DNA of 64,000 nucleotides from Alopecurus myosuroides (lineage: Eukaryota; Streptophyta; Magnoliopsida; Poales; Poaceae), in assembly GCA_028641055.1 (NCBI GenBank), contig CM054059.1:112852263-112916262 (forward strand), read 5' to 3'. A model generated the notes under the pieces. It was given only the letters and a program-made list of their open reading frames with translations, did not search any database and had not been told where the DNA came from. Below, one piece after another: positions 53,948 through 64,000 of the stretch. How positions within the stretch are numbered: the stretch's first letter is position 1; each line of letters begins with the position of its first letter. The translations under genes were made by a program, and so were the position numbers.

Positions 53948-54842
53948 TGTCGGGGGGTTACCCCCGAGTAGGGGTAAGGCAAGTGCTAAAGGCTAGATCA
54001 TAAGAGCAGTTTTGACCAAGTTGGCTGGCTACCCGGTGGACAGTTATTCGGCCGTACCTACCAATGGCCAGGAGGAAGAATCAAGAAAGTTATATTCTTC
54101 TGAGTAGAGGAGGTGGTCGGAGTAGAGGGAGTGGATTCCTACTCACACCAGAAGTCAATGGAGCCATTCTGACAAAGGATCCCGCGTATCCTGCGTCCGT
54201 ACGGCGTGCGGTTCAACTTACGGAGTGCGTGATTATCCGCACCACGGCGTGGCTAAAGTGCGGTAGGCGCCTTTCTAGTCTTGTCACTGACAGAGGGGAC
54301 ATGACAGGGCTAGGGGCCTACCCTATCTCACTGACAAGGATGGACAGGTCCCATCTCCGAACAGCGCAACGACTTACGGGGCGAGTGTCAGCGGGAACCC
54401 GGAGGCGTGCGCGGTTCTGCAAGGCTCCTGTCACATCATGTCGTACTTTATACTTGTTTTCTATCCGGCTGGGCACCAGTATATAAGGTGCCCTGCCTCC
54501 TCCTGTGCGAGGGTCGACTCACTCGTTCGGAACCATTCACTGCGTTAGCTAAGACATTGAGCATTGGCTTCACGTAGAAAGAACTAGAGAGAAGAGTGGC
54601 TACTCGGCTGAAGGCCTGATTGTACTGTGGCTACTCAGTAATACACATATAAAGAGAGAGGAAGGAGTAGGGGTGTTACCTCCGCACGAGGGCCCTGGAC
54701 CTGGGTAAGATCTTGGTGTTTGCATTCTTTGTGATCTGCTACACGCGGCTACTCGCCGTGTGATCCCTCCCCGAGCACCTCCAGCGTCCATCGGCCCCAA
54801 CTTTAGCCATCCCATGGAATCTGCCGTGATACCACCACGACA
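53948..54842 (+). repeat. 3' LTR of B3
   Basis: 895 bp. Keeps CCACGACA at the end, showing that the 5' LTR's TGA is a later change. TATA hairpin 54471-54493 with seven perfect pairs. Confidence 0.92.
54471..54493. promoter_or_regulatory. TATA box in hairpin loop, B3 3' LTR
   Basis: GGGCACC and GGTGCCC around AGTATATAA. Confidence 0.68.
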
Positions 54843-54847
54843 CTTCA

Positions 54848-55055
54848 CTAGTTACTAGACAAACCACACTCCACGTCACTTGCTTTTAATTAGTTAGTTC
54901 CTTTTAGTCAAACTTATTGCTTTGCATAAACAACCATATAAGAGGGTTATAGGGCTTTAGAGAATAGATAGCTTACCTTCAGCTCCTCGTGGGTTCGACA
55001 CTCAAATACTTATCGAAAGGTACTACAATTGATCTCCTGCACTTGGGAGTCATCA
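54848..55055 (+). repeat. 3' LTR of C, last part
   Basis: 208 bp collinear with 23579-23786, ending GGGAGTCATCA, followed by GCAGT (duplication of 22357-22361). Confidence 0.93.
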
Positions 55056-56981
55056 GCAGTCCCATGCCGGCAGGAGGCTCGGTGCTTTCCTTCGGCACGC
55101 ATCTGGTCTACGTCGCCACCACCATCATCCGCGAGTTCCCGGAGGAGGTGCTCGTCTCGGAAGATCCTCCTGATGTACTCGCTGCCCGCGGGAAGCCTTC
55201 TGGCTGCTCTACGGACAGCGTGGAGGTGATGATGATAGGCCCGGCTATCGATGCCGGGAAAGGCGCGGCCGCTACCGCGGGAGTCATCAAGGAACCTGCT
55301 GGAGCAAGGGTTCACAAGCCCTATGACGCGCCTCACAACATTCCGGGTTACGTGGATCCTTCCACGTCTACAGCGATACCAGCTGCTCGCGGTGATGCTA
55401 CCGCGCAGCTGGGCATGCCACGAGCTAACAAGGCGGAACTCGCCGCCATGAAGGCGCAACTCGAGCAGCAACGTCAAGCGCTACTCGCGGAGTTCCAGGA
55501 GCTGGAGAAGGTTAGGCTTGAGCTTAACCTAGCTCAAAACGAGTATAACGTAGCGCATGGCTTTACTCATATTTCTAGGCTGTCTAGCAAGCTAGGCACT
55601 ACTCGTCGCAACTTAGGCGCTGAGCTGGCTAGAGATGGTAGGGCTGCTAGCCAATCTGCTAGTTTGAACACTGTTGGTAGGCCGAGATACAGCACCCCCA
55701 CCAAAACTCTTAGGGCTGCAGAGGCAGTAGCTGCTGAGTTGCCGCATCTTGCTGGCGACGCGCTCGCTAGGCAGCAGGATAGACTCAATGAGCTAGTGCT
55801 AGAGGCAGCCAGGCAGAACGAGGAGTTCCGGAAAGCCAATCCGGGTGCTGGCGCTTCTCAGGTTGTGCACTCGCATGCGGTTATATCTACGGATCAGGCC
55901 TCATCACCGCTTCCTGGCAATGAGAGGGACCAGAGTGTGAACTCTGGGAAGAACAAACAGATTGAGGTGTACGACCCGGCTGTCGCCGCAAAACAGCACG
56001 CTGTGCCGCGGCAGCCCGGTCAGAAACACAACACTCCAGGAGCATGCTATCAAGCCAATAAAGCTCACAGCAAGAGGCAAGGAGGAGACCGTGCAGGACC
56101 ATCGCGGCATCATGCTGCCAACCCAGCTCAGCCAAGAGTGCGGCAGCCCGCCGCCGTGCAGCTGCAAGTAGTTGAGGCAACAGCCAACCCGGTGGCTCAA
56201 CCCGTAGATGTGCAGGAAAACCGCTACGATGATGGGTACTCGGCGATGGGGCTAGCCGGATATGCTTACCCAATAGATGTCACTGACCGTTTGGGTGACC
56301 GCATGCTGGAGCCTAGTGACGCAAGGTACAAGCTGGACCGGATCAATCGATCTGCGCAGCTCGAGAACAAGGGGCCACCCGGCCCAGATTGTTTTGGTCG
56401 TCGTATCATGGAGGAGCCCTCCGTGAACCATTTTCAGCTGGCTAGGGGGACCAAGTGCTATGATGGCAGCACCAAGCCGGAAGAATGGCTAAGTGACCAT
56501 GTTACCGCTGTGCACATTGCAGGCGGCAACCGGAGATGGGATGTGCGGTATATCCCGCAGATGCTGGAGGGCCCTGCTCGGACTTGGCTCAACAACTTGT
56601 CCAGAGACAACATAAACTGCTGGCTGGACTTCTCGGAGGCGTTCATCAGCAACTTCACCAGCACGTACAAGAGGCCGAATAGGCCGCAGCAACTGTCCGC
56701 TTGCAAGAAGCGGGAAGAGGAGACTGACCGAGAGTGCCTTACTCGGTGGAGCACTTTGAGGAACACCTGTGAAGATGTGAATGAGGCCCAGGCCATTACC
56801 TGGTTTGCTCAGGGCTGCAGGCATGGCAGCATGTTGTGGCAGAAACTGCAGAGAGAAATGCCGAGTACGCTCGCCGGGACGATCAAGATTGCAGATATGT
56901 ATGCACTCAGTGACCCAACTCAGTCTCTGCTCGATTCTCCTGAGCCGAGAAGGAACCACCATGACAGCAGCAGACGCCAGG
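55056..56981 (+). pseudogene. Gag of B2, second part, cut by A3
   Basis: Continues the frame of 22176-22361 and is open to the A3 insertion. Includes PMPAGGSVLSFGTHLVYVATT, the helical QLEQQRQALLAEFQELEKVRL, the Tat gag core GTKCYDGSTKPEEWLSDHV ... DNINCWLDFSEAF and REEETDRECLTRWSTLRN. Ends within the stretch equivalent to B3 SPEPRRN, before the Cys/His cluster. It is unbroken over 640 codons, so this copy is the best guide to family B gag and shows Gln where B3 has a TAG. The open frame begins upstream in C's LTR only by chance. Confidence 0.85.
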
Positions 56982-57455
56982 TGTCGTGGGATAATCACGG
57001 CAGACGTTATCGGGGGTAACTGATCTTGGGGCAAGACGACACAGGCGTTTGGGAGAGGGTTTGGCTCAGAGGAAAACATGATGGAACTCGATCTGGTAGC
57101 CGGCAATCAAGTCGCCGAATCTCCGATCTCGATATATTGACTTAACTCTCGTGTTATACTGGATGCTCGATATCAATCGATATTGCTAGGGCTCTTGGAT
57201 CTCCCTTAACCTAACATAGGGGCCGGTTTATAAAGCACCCGACCCCCTGGCTTGCCCTCCAAGGCGCACCCTGAATCCTACCCGGACACTATGTGCGAAA
57301 CCCTAACTTTCCTTACCGTAACCCACAATCCGGGTTACGAGGCCTACAATCTTGGGCCTTCTAGAAGTTCTTTTATCCTTAGCCGGGTCTTGCGCAGCGT
57401 CCTTTGGGCCGAATTACACCTTGGAATTGGGCTACCGGGTTATCATCCCTCCATC
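56982..57455 (-). repeat. 3' LTR of A3
   Basis: 474 bp, minus strand TGATGGAGGG ... CCACGACA. Confidence 0.92.
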
Positions 57456-57468
57456 AGTAGTCCCCAGA
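57456..57468 (-). promoter_or_regulatory. Polypurine tract of A3
   Basis: TTCTGGGGACTAC on the minus strand, as in A1. Confidence 0.82.
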
Positions 57469-57847
57469 ATAGCTTGGGCTTCACAAGATCCTCTTTGAAG
57501 CGCACGCTATTCCCTGCAAAACTATCAAACTTACAAGTTCAATGGGGGCCGGGTTACATTGCTTTGATGAACAGCTAGGCCTAACTCCACGGCGGCCATA
57601 TAGTAACCCGGCTTTCTCCACGTCTTTACTTGTCTTCCCGGGTCAACACCCCGATAAGAATGTCAAAGATTCGGCTAACTTTACTCGATAATTGACCCCA
57701 ATTTTGCGGAGAGGGTCTCATTCTTGTTTCCGTCCGGATATCTTGTTTAGCACTCAAAGCACACCCCACGGAATCCAGGCAAATAGCCGTTTAGCCCGAA
57801 ATTTCCGGTTGCCAACCGTTGAGCTAGGTTTAGCCGCCCACACCCTA

Positions 57848-60800
57848 ATAAATAGTCACTTAAGAGCGAATCCAACCCCAACGGCTCATTTTCCCACTTT
57901 CTTCTTCCTCCTCGCCTCCGCGCCCAAGCTCACAGAGCATCGCCACGGAGACCTCGCGCGCATCACCAGAGCCAATCGGCCGCCGGCTGCGCTCCGCCAC
58001 GGTTCGCCCCGCGCCGCCGCCAAGATCCGCCGCCGCATCCCCGACCTGCCCGCCGGGAATCGCAAAGGGACACCAAGCTTGCGCTATCTGCCTCCGTCGG
58101 GCTTCACTTCGATCTCCTCCAGTAAGTCTCTTATATCCATTAACTTGTGCTTGCAATTTCTCGATTTACCTCAGATTAGAACTAAGTCAACCCGCCGGCC
58201 ATTTTTCTGGTCACGCCGAATTAGGTCGCCCGAATTCATTCTAACTCATCCAATGACTTAAATATAGATTTCACTTTGCTCCCCTACTGCCCATAATCAC
58301 TAATTTCACCACAAATCTAGAAATGGAATCTCCAATCTAGGCTCGGGCCGCCCAAAATTTCCGCGCTTGCCACTGACACCCGGAAAATTCTCTTTTTCCG
58401 GCTCCTTTGTTTGCAGTAGACACATGGGTAACCATCCATCTTTCCCAAACACCTCTCAACACATAAGCACTTCATAGTTTTTGTAACGATGTTTGATACC
58501 CGGACAACTCGTAACCTTGCTCCATAGAATGATACCCGGATAACTCTTTTACTTCCATGTCTTCTTGATATTCCTCGCAAACATTCGGATGACTCATGAT
58601 TTCCGAGTCTCATTTCTTGTACTCTTCTACCTTGTGCTTTTGCAGGTTAATCTCATGGCTCCCAAGAGGCAGGGGAAACAACCGGCCAAGGCCAAGACCA
58701 CCAACTCCATATCAGCCAACTGGGCGCGGTCCACGGTTACAAAGGCCAAGTTAGAAGAACTGGCCGAATTAGGAGTCCTCCCTTCTCAAAAGGATATCCA
58801 TTGGAGGGTGCCGGGTGACGAGACCCGGCCCACGCCCACCAATGATGAGGTAATATGCTTTGTAGAGCACGTGACCCGGGGGTTCCGTCCTCCGGGTCAC
58901 CCTTTCTTTCGAGATGTTTTGAGCCACTATGGCCTCCGAATATTTGACATAGGGCCTAACTCTGTGTTAAATATTTCCCATTTCATCGTTCTTTCCGAGT
59001 CATACTTGTGCACACCGCCAAGTTTGGCTCTTTTTATCAAGCTTTTTCAGTGAAAACCGTGCCGCGAAAGCGGTGACGGGGCAGTTCTCGCTTGCGGCGG
59101 GGTCTCTATCCAGCGCCGCAAGAATTCTTTGATGCCATCCCTCACTCTCAACTCCCACGTCAAACACTGGAAACTCTCATATTTCTATTGCCGAGACACC
59201 TCCCCCCCCGGCCAAAAGAAACTGCCAGGTTACTCGGAGGGCCTTCTCGATATCTCCGAGACTTTCAACGCCTTTGCCCCTGACTCGGACAGGGAGGCCA
59301 TCCGACCTTTACTAGCCAAAATCTCTGTTCTGTCGGCCCAAGGTCTCATTGGGCTTAACCTGGTGAAAACTTGGGTCGATTTCCGGATCCAACCCAATTC
59401 CATCTGCACTAAGTTAATGTGCGAGTATTCGGGACACACCACAGACTCGCTCCGGTACTCCACCCCATAGCTTTGCAGCCGGAGACACCAACAAGACTAT
59501 CAAGAGCTTCTTGACAGAGAAGTTGGAGGTAATCCGGAATATAGCCGGGTTAGAACCCTTCACGCGTGAGAACCCGGCCCCCAAAGTAAAGACTCGGCTT
59601 TCATATTTTTATCTTCACACTTTCCACTCGATATGACTAATAACCCTTATTCTTATATCTTCATCTCAGGCCGATGATCCCTTTTGGAAGATTGAAACTC
59701 CTCCTAGCTCTGAAACTCCAGAGGAGAAAGAAGACGCCGCTAACTCGGATGAAGGTACATTCCGAGTTCCACTTAGCTTTTTTTCTTTCTTTTTTGAAAT
59801 CACTGTTGTTCATTCTTCGTTTTCCGATTGTAAATCCTGATAACTTTCAGAACAAGAAGAGAAAGACGACGAAGAAGAAGAAACTGAAGGCAGGGTGGAG
59901 TCAGCGAGTGACGAGGACGACGCTGAGCCCATAGTCAAGGTCGGAACAAAGAGAAAACCCCAAGGGGTCGTCTTCAAGGTTCCATACCTTTTCCTTGCCT
60001 CTAAATCATACTTACTTGATATCATGCACAAACTAACCCGGGATCTGTCCTTCTGGCCATATCTGAAGGAACCGCTCGCGACCAAGCGCCGAATGACTCG
60101 GAACTTTCCAGGTGATGGTGCTCTTAACCCGGGCATTTCATCGTCTTCGGCTCAACGCGCCGGTATTTATCTAATCCTTTCTTGAATATCAAAGTCTTTC
60201 CAAACCATCTCCTTACAAGATAATTCCGTGTCTTACTTGATGTTTTTCAGCTTCATCCGGGTCCAGCAGTGAGCTCCCCTCGGACTTCGTGGTGAATCCC
60301 GGGTAAAGTTCCCTTGCTGATGCTTTATCACTGTTTCATCGCTTTTTTCCAGCCATACGCTAACTACCTGCTTACATTGTCCATAGAGCCGCGGTCACTG
60401 TTAGCGATCAAGAAGATATGGAGACCGATGACCCGGATACGGAGAACCGGACTGATGATAGGCACGCCGCAGCTGGCGGGGAAGAACAACAAGTGCCACC
60501 AATAAACCCCGCCGACCGAGAGGCCGAGTATCCCATAGCCTCTCACGTACTCGAGGAGGAAGACGCTGCAGACTTGGGCGCGGGAGAGAGGGCACCAGAC
60601 TCCGATACTCGAACGACCCGGATACCCTCTCGCACCAAGAGTAGAGTCCCTCCTCCAAGTCCCCAAGGTCCCGGGTCTTCCAATTTGGGCGATAAAACTT
60701 TCGACCAGATGATGAGCACTCTCCTTGCTATGAAGGCCTCGCAGAAAGATGTGCTAGAGCGCATGGCAGCGGAGCACCAGGTAATGTTACCTAATATCTC

Positions 60801-61899
60801 TTTTTATCCATCTAGTCCCCAAGTGCCGAGTATAATTTGTTGAAATTGTGCTCGGTATTCTGCGCGATAATCGGCTTGCCATGATATCCGACTAATTCTC
60901 ATACTTTGATTTCTCATAGGCACAGGCCACCCGGTCCGATGAACTTTTTCTCAAGATCGAACAACTGCTGCTTGCCGAGGTAAAGCGGAGGGAGGCCCTT
61001 GAAGATGAAGTGGAAACTTTGAAGAAAAATGTTTCCAAATATAAGAAAAGGTGTGCCACTTCTCGAAGCGCACTGAAAAAGTTGTCGGAGCAAGTTACCG
61101 ATACTTATCGTATCTTGCTTAGTAAGTTTCTTGATGCTGACTGCCTTCACGCCTCTATTTTGTTACATGATACTCGGGATTAATGATATGGCCTTTCTTT
61201 GTTTCAACTGCAGGTGCTAACCTTGCAACCCCAGAAGAAGATGCCGTTGCAAAGGCTAAAACCTTAAAGACTGTGCTCCGGACTTTCTTTGCCGGCACCA
61301 AGTATATACTAGATGCCGTGAAGTGGCCGACTGAGGTATATCCGGGTGAAGAAAATCTTATCCAAGCTTGCTCGACTGTGCCTGCATGGATCGAGATCTG
61401 GAAACGCTCGGCGTGCCGGATTGGTATGACCCGGGCCTTTGCGCTGGCGAAGGCTTATTTTCCTAAGCTTGAGCCGGCAAAAGTGATATACGGGTTTCCA
61501 GAATTCAAAGCAGACGGCTCCAAGTTTGGGCCCAAGGACTTCAAGGCCGTACAATCCTCAGTGCGTCACTCGGCAACCGCTTTGGCCGATAGTATGGATC
61601 TGGGTACGTTAATGAGTTCGTACGATGCTGAAGGCAAAATCGTGAAGGAGGAAGCACCCCCACCCTTCGACATTTTGGAAAAATGGGCTGCTGATTCAGC
61701 CAGGAAGAGGGAAGAAACCGCGAAGAGGGAGGCCGAGTTAGGATCGGAGCCAACCACTTCTACACCGGCTGTCCTCCCGCCTGTCCGTCCTGATGCGAAG
61801 AACCCGGGTGATGATGCCGGGAGAGCTGCGGAGCAAGCCCAGGACCAAGACCCGGAGGGCAAGGGTAAGGGTGTGGATTCTACTCAAGAATCCGAGTAA
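57848..61899 (+). pseudogene. Antisense spliced gene of A3 (Transposase_28-like), damaged
   Basis: Exons from GT-AG signals: leader to 58121; 58417-58462 (46 nt, start codon 58424, MGNHPSFPN); 58645-59585; 59670-59754 (85 nt, as in A1); 59851-60162; 60251-60302; 60387-60780; 60920-61121 (202 nt, as in A1 and A2); 61214-61899. Damage: the donor after the 46-nt exon is ATAAGC instead of GTAAGT; TGA at 59053-59055 replaces a Cys codon; two extra bases near 59465 shift the frame (the exon is 941 instead of 939 nt). A3 has an added intron (60163-60250) dividing the exon that is single in A1/A2, within a more diverged middle region. The last exon is intact (ANLATPEEDAVAKAKTLKT ... KGKGVDSTQESE). 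Middle exons have acidic and NLS-like stretches (GTKRKPQG, TKRRMTR). Confidence 0.73.
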
Positions 61900-62956
61900 A
61901 CAAATGCTACCACGATACCTTGACCGTTTTGCTGCTCTTGTTCAAAACATATATTCTTTTGTCGGTGCATCTATGCACCTTTGATACTAGTACCAAGATT
62001 TGTAACATACTTTAATTCCTTGATATACCTCGTGCCTCTTCTGGCCTCTGGATGAACTTGATATTTTTCTGGTTTTTTAAGCTTATTCTCGATATCCGGC
62101 TTTCCTTATGGTTCCTTTTGTGAGACTCGGTTTCCGAGCATCTTGGGTTCTGACAGGGGGACTTTTCTCTAAGTCCCCAAGTCCCCAAGACTCGGATGTT
62201 AGGGTTTGTTGGGCTTAGTAACAACTTGTTTCTGTTTCAAAATCCCCGGTCCCCAAGGCCCAAAATCCGGGTCTGGGATGTGCGGTCTTTTCCAGAAAAC
62301 AGATTGTTTTTACTAAGCCCAAGCCCTAGAGCCGTTTCACGTGAGTATTGAAGTTATGCTTGATAAACGTTGAGTTTCCAGCTATTAGCCTTATACTCTG
62401 CATAACTTGTGGTTTATATGACCCTTTTGACAATCTTGTACTATAAGCCGGCTTTCGCGTGGATATCATGTTGTTACATCTGTACGAAAACAGGGTCAGG
62501 CAAGTCCCATTGGGCTTCATGGCTGATTGTAATCGTAAGCGAGCAAATCATGCCACTTTAGTGCGAGTCACATCGAGCTTAAGTAAGAAAAGTCAAGAAA
62601 ATTTGGCTCCTTTGTCCGGTTATAAGATTGCAGCCGTACTCGTTTGCGAGTAATCGGCCCTTATAACTCATAGGCATCAAGGCCGGGTCTTTGAGTTTGT
62701 AACTGTGCTATTCAAGCAATCAGCCCTCAAGACCTATATATATGCAACATACTTGATGATACTGATGTACTGATAGCAATAAATAATGCTTACCTGTAAT
62801 CGAAGTAAAGATCATAAAATAAGGCTTGATAACCATCTCTTTATTGATACGAGAAAGTTTTGGGTCAGCAGGCCGCCTCATTAAAAACCTTCCAGTCCCC
62901 TTAGGTACCCTGGATAGGAAAAGAGTGCGTCTGAAACCTGCTGCCCGTTACATTGT
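61900..62956. other. Noncoding block between antisense gene and pol of A3
   Basis: Conserved with A1 and A2, including the tandem TTGGGGACT pair (minus strand, about 62171-62192) and a closely matching stretch 62330-62700 ending before the pol stop. No gene. Confidence 0.7.
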
Positions 62957-63895
62957 TTAGTTCTCCTTGGGAATCTGTCCGGAACTGTCATAATCGATAC
63001 ATATTCTCCACTTGTTGACCTTTTTTACTATGAGTACCGAGTTTGCCAGCCAATCCGGATAAGGCGTTTCCATGACGCGGCTGGTTGTGAACGGTTGCGC
63101 AATTTCTTCTCTTGTGGTGGATTGTTTGAGGGAATCACCCTTTACGAAAGCCACCATCTTGGTATCTCGTGCTGCCTTGAGTTTTGCCCTTTCGCCTTCA
63201 GTACTCGGCTTTTTCAGGGCTGTTCTGTCATCCGAGTCTGTTTGATCCCGGTAATATTTGAGTTCCTCTTTTCTACAAGCTTGTTCAGCCATTGCTGCAT
63301 CTCCTTCCTCGCACTCAGCCGCTATGTCCCGGCTTCCATGTATGGTGATGGTCTGTTTAGGACCCGGGATTTTTAGCTGTAGATACACGTAACACGGCCT
63401 AGCCATGAATTTAGCATAAGCCGGCCTTCCGAATAGCGTGTGATAAGGACTGCGCAATTTGACCACCTCAAAAGTGAGCCACTCAACTCGATAGTTATCC
63501 TTTGATTCCCCAAAAGCTACCTCCAATGCGATTTTTCCCTCGGGGCACGCTGAATGACCCGGCACTATCCCGTGAAAAATTGTTGAACTTTTTTGTAGCT
63601 GAGACTCCTTGAGACCCATGCGTAGGAAGGTTTCCCAATACAGTATATTGATGCTACTTCCACCGTCCATCAAAACCTTTTTCAGCTCATACCCATTGAC
63701 CTGCGGTGCGACTACTAATGCTAAGACTCCCGGGTGTTCTATTCTTTCCGGGTGATCCCTTCTGCTCCATGTTACGTCCTGTTCTGACCATCTCAGGTAT
63801 CTCGGGACAGCCGAGGACACCGAGTTTACCGCCTGTTTCAGTATCTTCTTGTCCTTGTTGGAACTTCCTGTAGTATGCACGTGATACTGACCCAA
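62957..63895 (-). pseudogene. A3 pol remnant: linker, protease and a scrap of RT
   Basis: 312 open codons on the minus strand, continuous upstream with a gag-like tail (GNPGNSPPPAGN..., to 64000). Protease is intact: VLMDGGSSINILYW and LFGRPAYAKFMARP. After KQSTT about 80 residues present in A2 are missing. A short match (PDWLANSVLIVKKVNKWRICIDY) to the first RT motifs then ends in unrelated residues and a stop at 62957, directly next to the sequence that follows integrase in A2. RT catalytic site, both RNases H and integrase are absent. A deletion derivative that would need other copies to move. Confidence 0.85.
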
Positions 63896-64000
63896 TTTCT
63901 TGGGGTTGGCCTGGAAACCTCCTGCTCCCCCTTGGTTATTACCTTGATTTCCAGCTGCCGGGTTACCGGCTGGGGGTGGGCTGTTGCCCGGGTTTCCACC

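Larger units (their letters stand above)
29053..54842 (+). mobile_element. Tat-type retrotransposon B3, complete, with A2 nested
   Basis: 5' LTR 29053-29952, gag, protease, RT, RNase H, archaeal-type RNase H, integrase (to 36982), antisense gene on the minus strand (53237 to 37618), polypurine tract and 3' LTR 53948-54842. Target-site duplication CTTCA (29048-29052 and 54843-54847). Without A2 it is about 15.1 kb, long even for Tat elements. LTRs differ at an estimated 3 percent plus small indels. Gag-pol carries several stops and frameshifts, so it is not autonomous now. Confidence 0.93.
22362..55055 (+). mobile_element. Athila-type non-autonomous element C, with B3 nested in its 3' LTR
   Basis: 5' LTR 22362-23786, tRNA-Asp primer-binding site, one protein gene (23891-24658), noncoding tail, polypurine tract (27848-27861), 3' LTR 27862-29052 plus 54848-55055. 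Target-site duplication GCAGT (22357-22361 and 55056-55060). The element without B3 is about 6.9 kb. No gag-pol. The two LTRs differ at an estimated 2.5-3 percent by eye, plus one 25-bp indel. Confidence 0.93.
21333..56981 (+). mobile_element. Tat-type retrotransposon B2, split by C and by A3
   Basis: 5' LTR 21333-22204, front of gag to 22361, then C (with B3 and A2 inside) to 55055, then gag again from 55056 to 56981 where A3 begins. Left flank GGCTG (21328-21332). Joined across C, the gag codons continue without a frame change once one copy of GCAGT is removed. Pol and the 3' LTR lie past the right edge, beyond A3. Confidence 0.88.
56982..64000 (-). mobile_element. Tat-type retrotransposon A3, pol largely deleted, runs off window
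   Basis: Minus-strand element. 3' LTR 56982-57455, polypurine tract, antisense gene on the plus strand, noncoding block, shrunken pol (63895-62957), and the Gly/Asn/Pro-rich end of gag (64000-63900). Left flank CCAGG (56977-56981). The 5' LTR lies outside. Keeps the gag end that A2 lacks, but has lost most of RT and all of integrase. Confidence 0.9.

Noticed and set aside
1..64000. Host protein-coding genes, rRNA genes, CRISPR arrays
   Set aside because: Every long frame is explained by retrotransposon genes or their shadows, and no rRNA or CRISPR-type spacing was seen.

Overview
The window is a stack of nested LTR retrotransposons from a plant nuclear genome. I found no host gene, rRNA, tRNA or CRISPR array. 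The element types (Athila-type and Tat-type Ty3/Gypsy, including LTRs that open with TGATACGTC as in the Sabrina/WHAM group of wheat relatives) and the GC-rich grass-like coding sequence point to a pooid grass. I cannot name the species. Working names used here: A and B are two Tat-type families (copies A1-A3, B1-B3). C, E, F and G are Athila-type elements. D is a very short non-autonomous element.

Layout. F is a + strand Athila-type element whose 5' LTR lies mostly left of the window. E (- strand) sits in that LTR, A1 (- strand) sits in E, and D (+) sits in A1. After a deletion joining A1 to the start of E's 5' LTR, F resumes at 14085 and runs to its 3' LTR at 18255. G's LTR is inserted there at 18537, B1 in G at 18940, B2 in B1's gag at 21333, C in B2's gag at 22362, B3 in C's 3' LTR at 29053, and A2 in B3 at 41247. 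The layers then close in order: A2 at 51940, B3 at 54842, C at 55055. B2's gag continues until A3 (- strand, running off the right edge) interrupts it at 56982. Five-base target-site duplications close A2 (GGTCT), B3 (CTTCA), C (GCAGT) and D (AACAG).

Gene content. The Tat elements carry gag and a pol of protease, reverse transcriptase, RNase H, a second 'archaeal-type' RNase H, and integrase. On the opposite strand, between pol and the 3' LTR, they carry a large multi-exon gene whose first long exon resembles the 'putative gypsy type transposon' (Transposase_28-like) family. A2 has an unbroken pol reading frame of 1273 codons but almost no gag. A3 has lost most of RT and all of integrase but keeps the antisense gene. 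B3 has a full gag-pol with several stops and frameshifts. E carries the 3' end of gag, a protease and a separate 3' ORF. F and C carry one acidic protein gene with a hydrophobic C-terminus and no pol.

Most noteworthy: (i) the antisense spliced gene of family A, with its own TATA box, a 5'-UTR intron and a 46-nt exon holding the start codon, with several exon lengths kept exactly in three copies; (ii) internal copies of each element's own polypurine tract, including a 21-bp in-frame tandem array inside B3 pol; (iii) a TATA box held in the loop of a co-varying inverted repeat in family B LTRs; (iv) gag frames that start inside the LTR and read through the primer-binding site; (v) a conserved non-pol membrane-like protein in two pol-less Athila elements.
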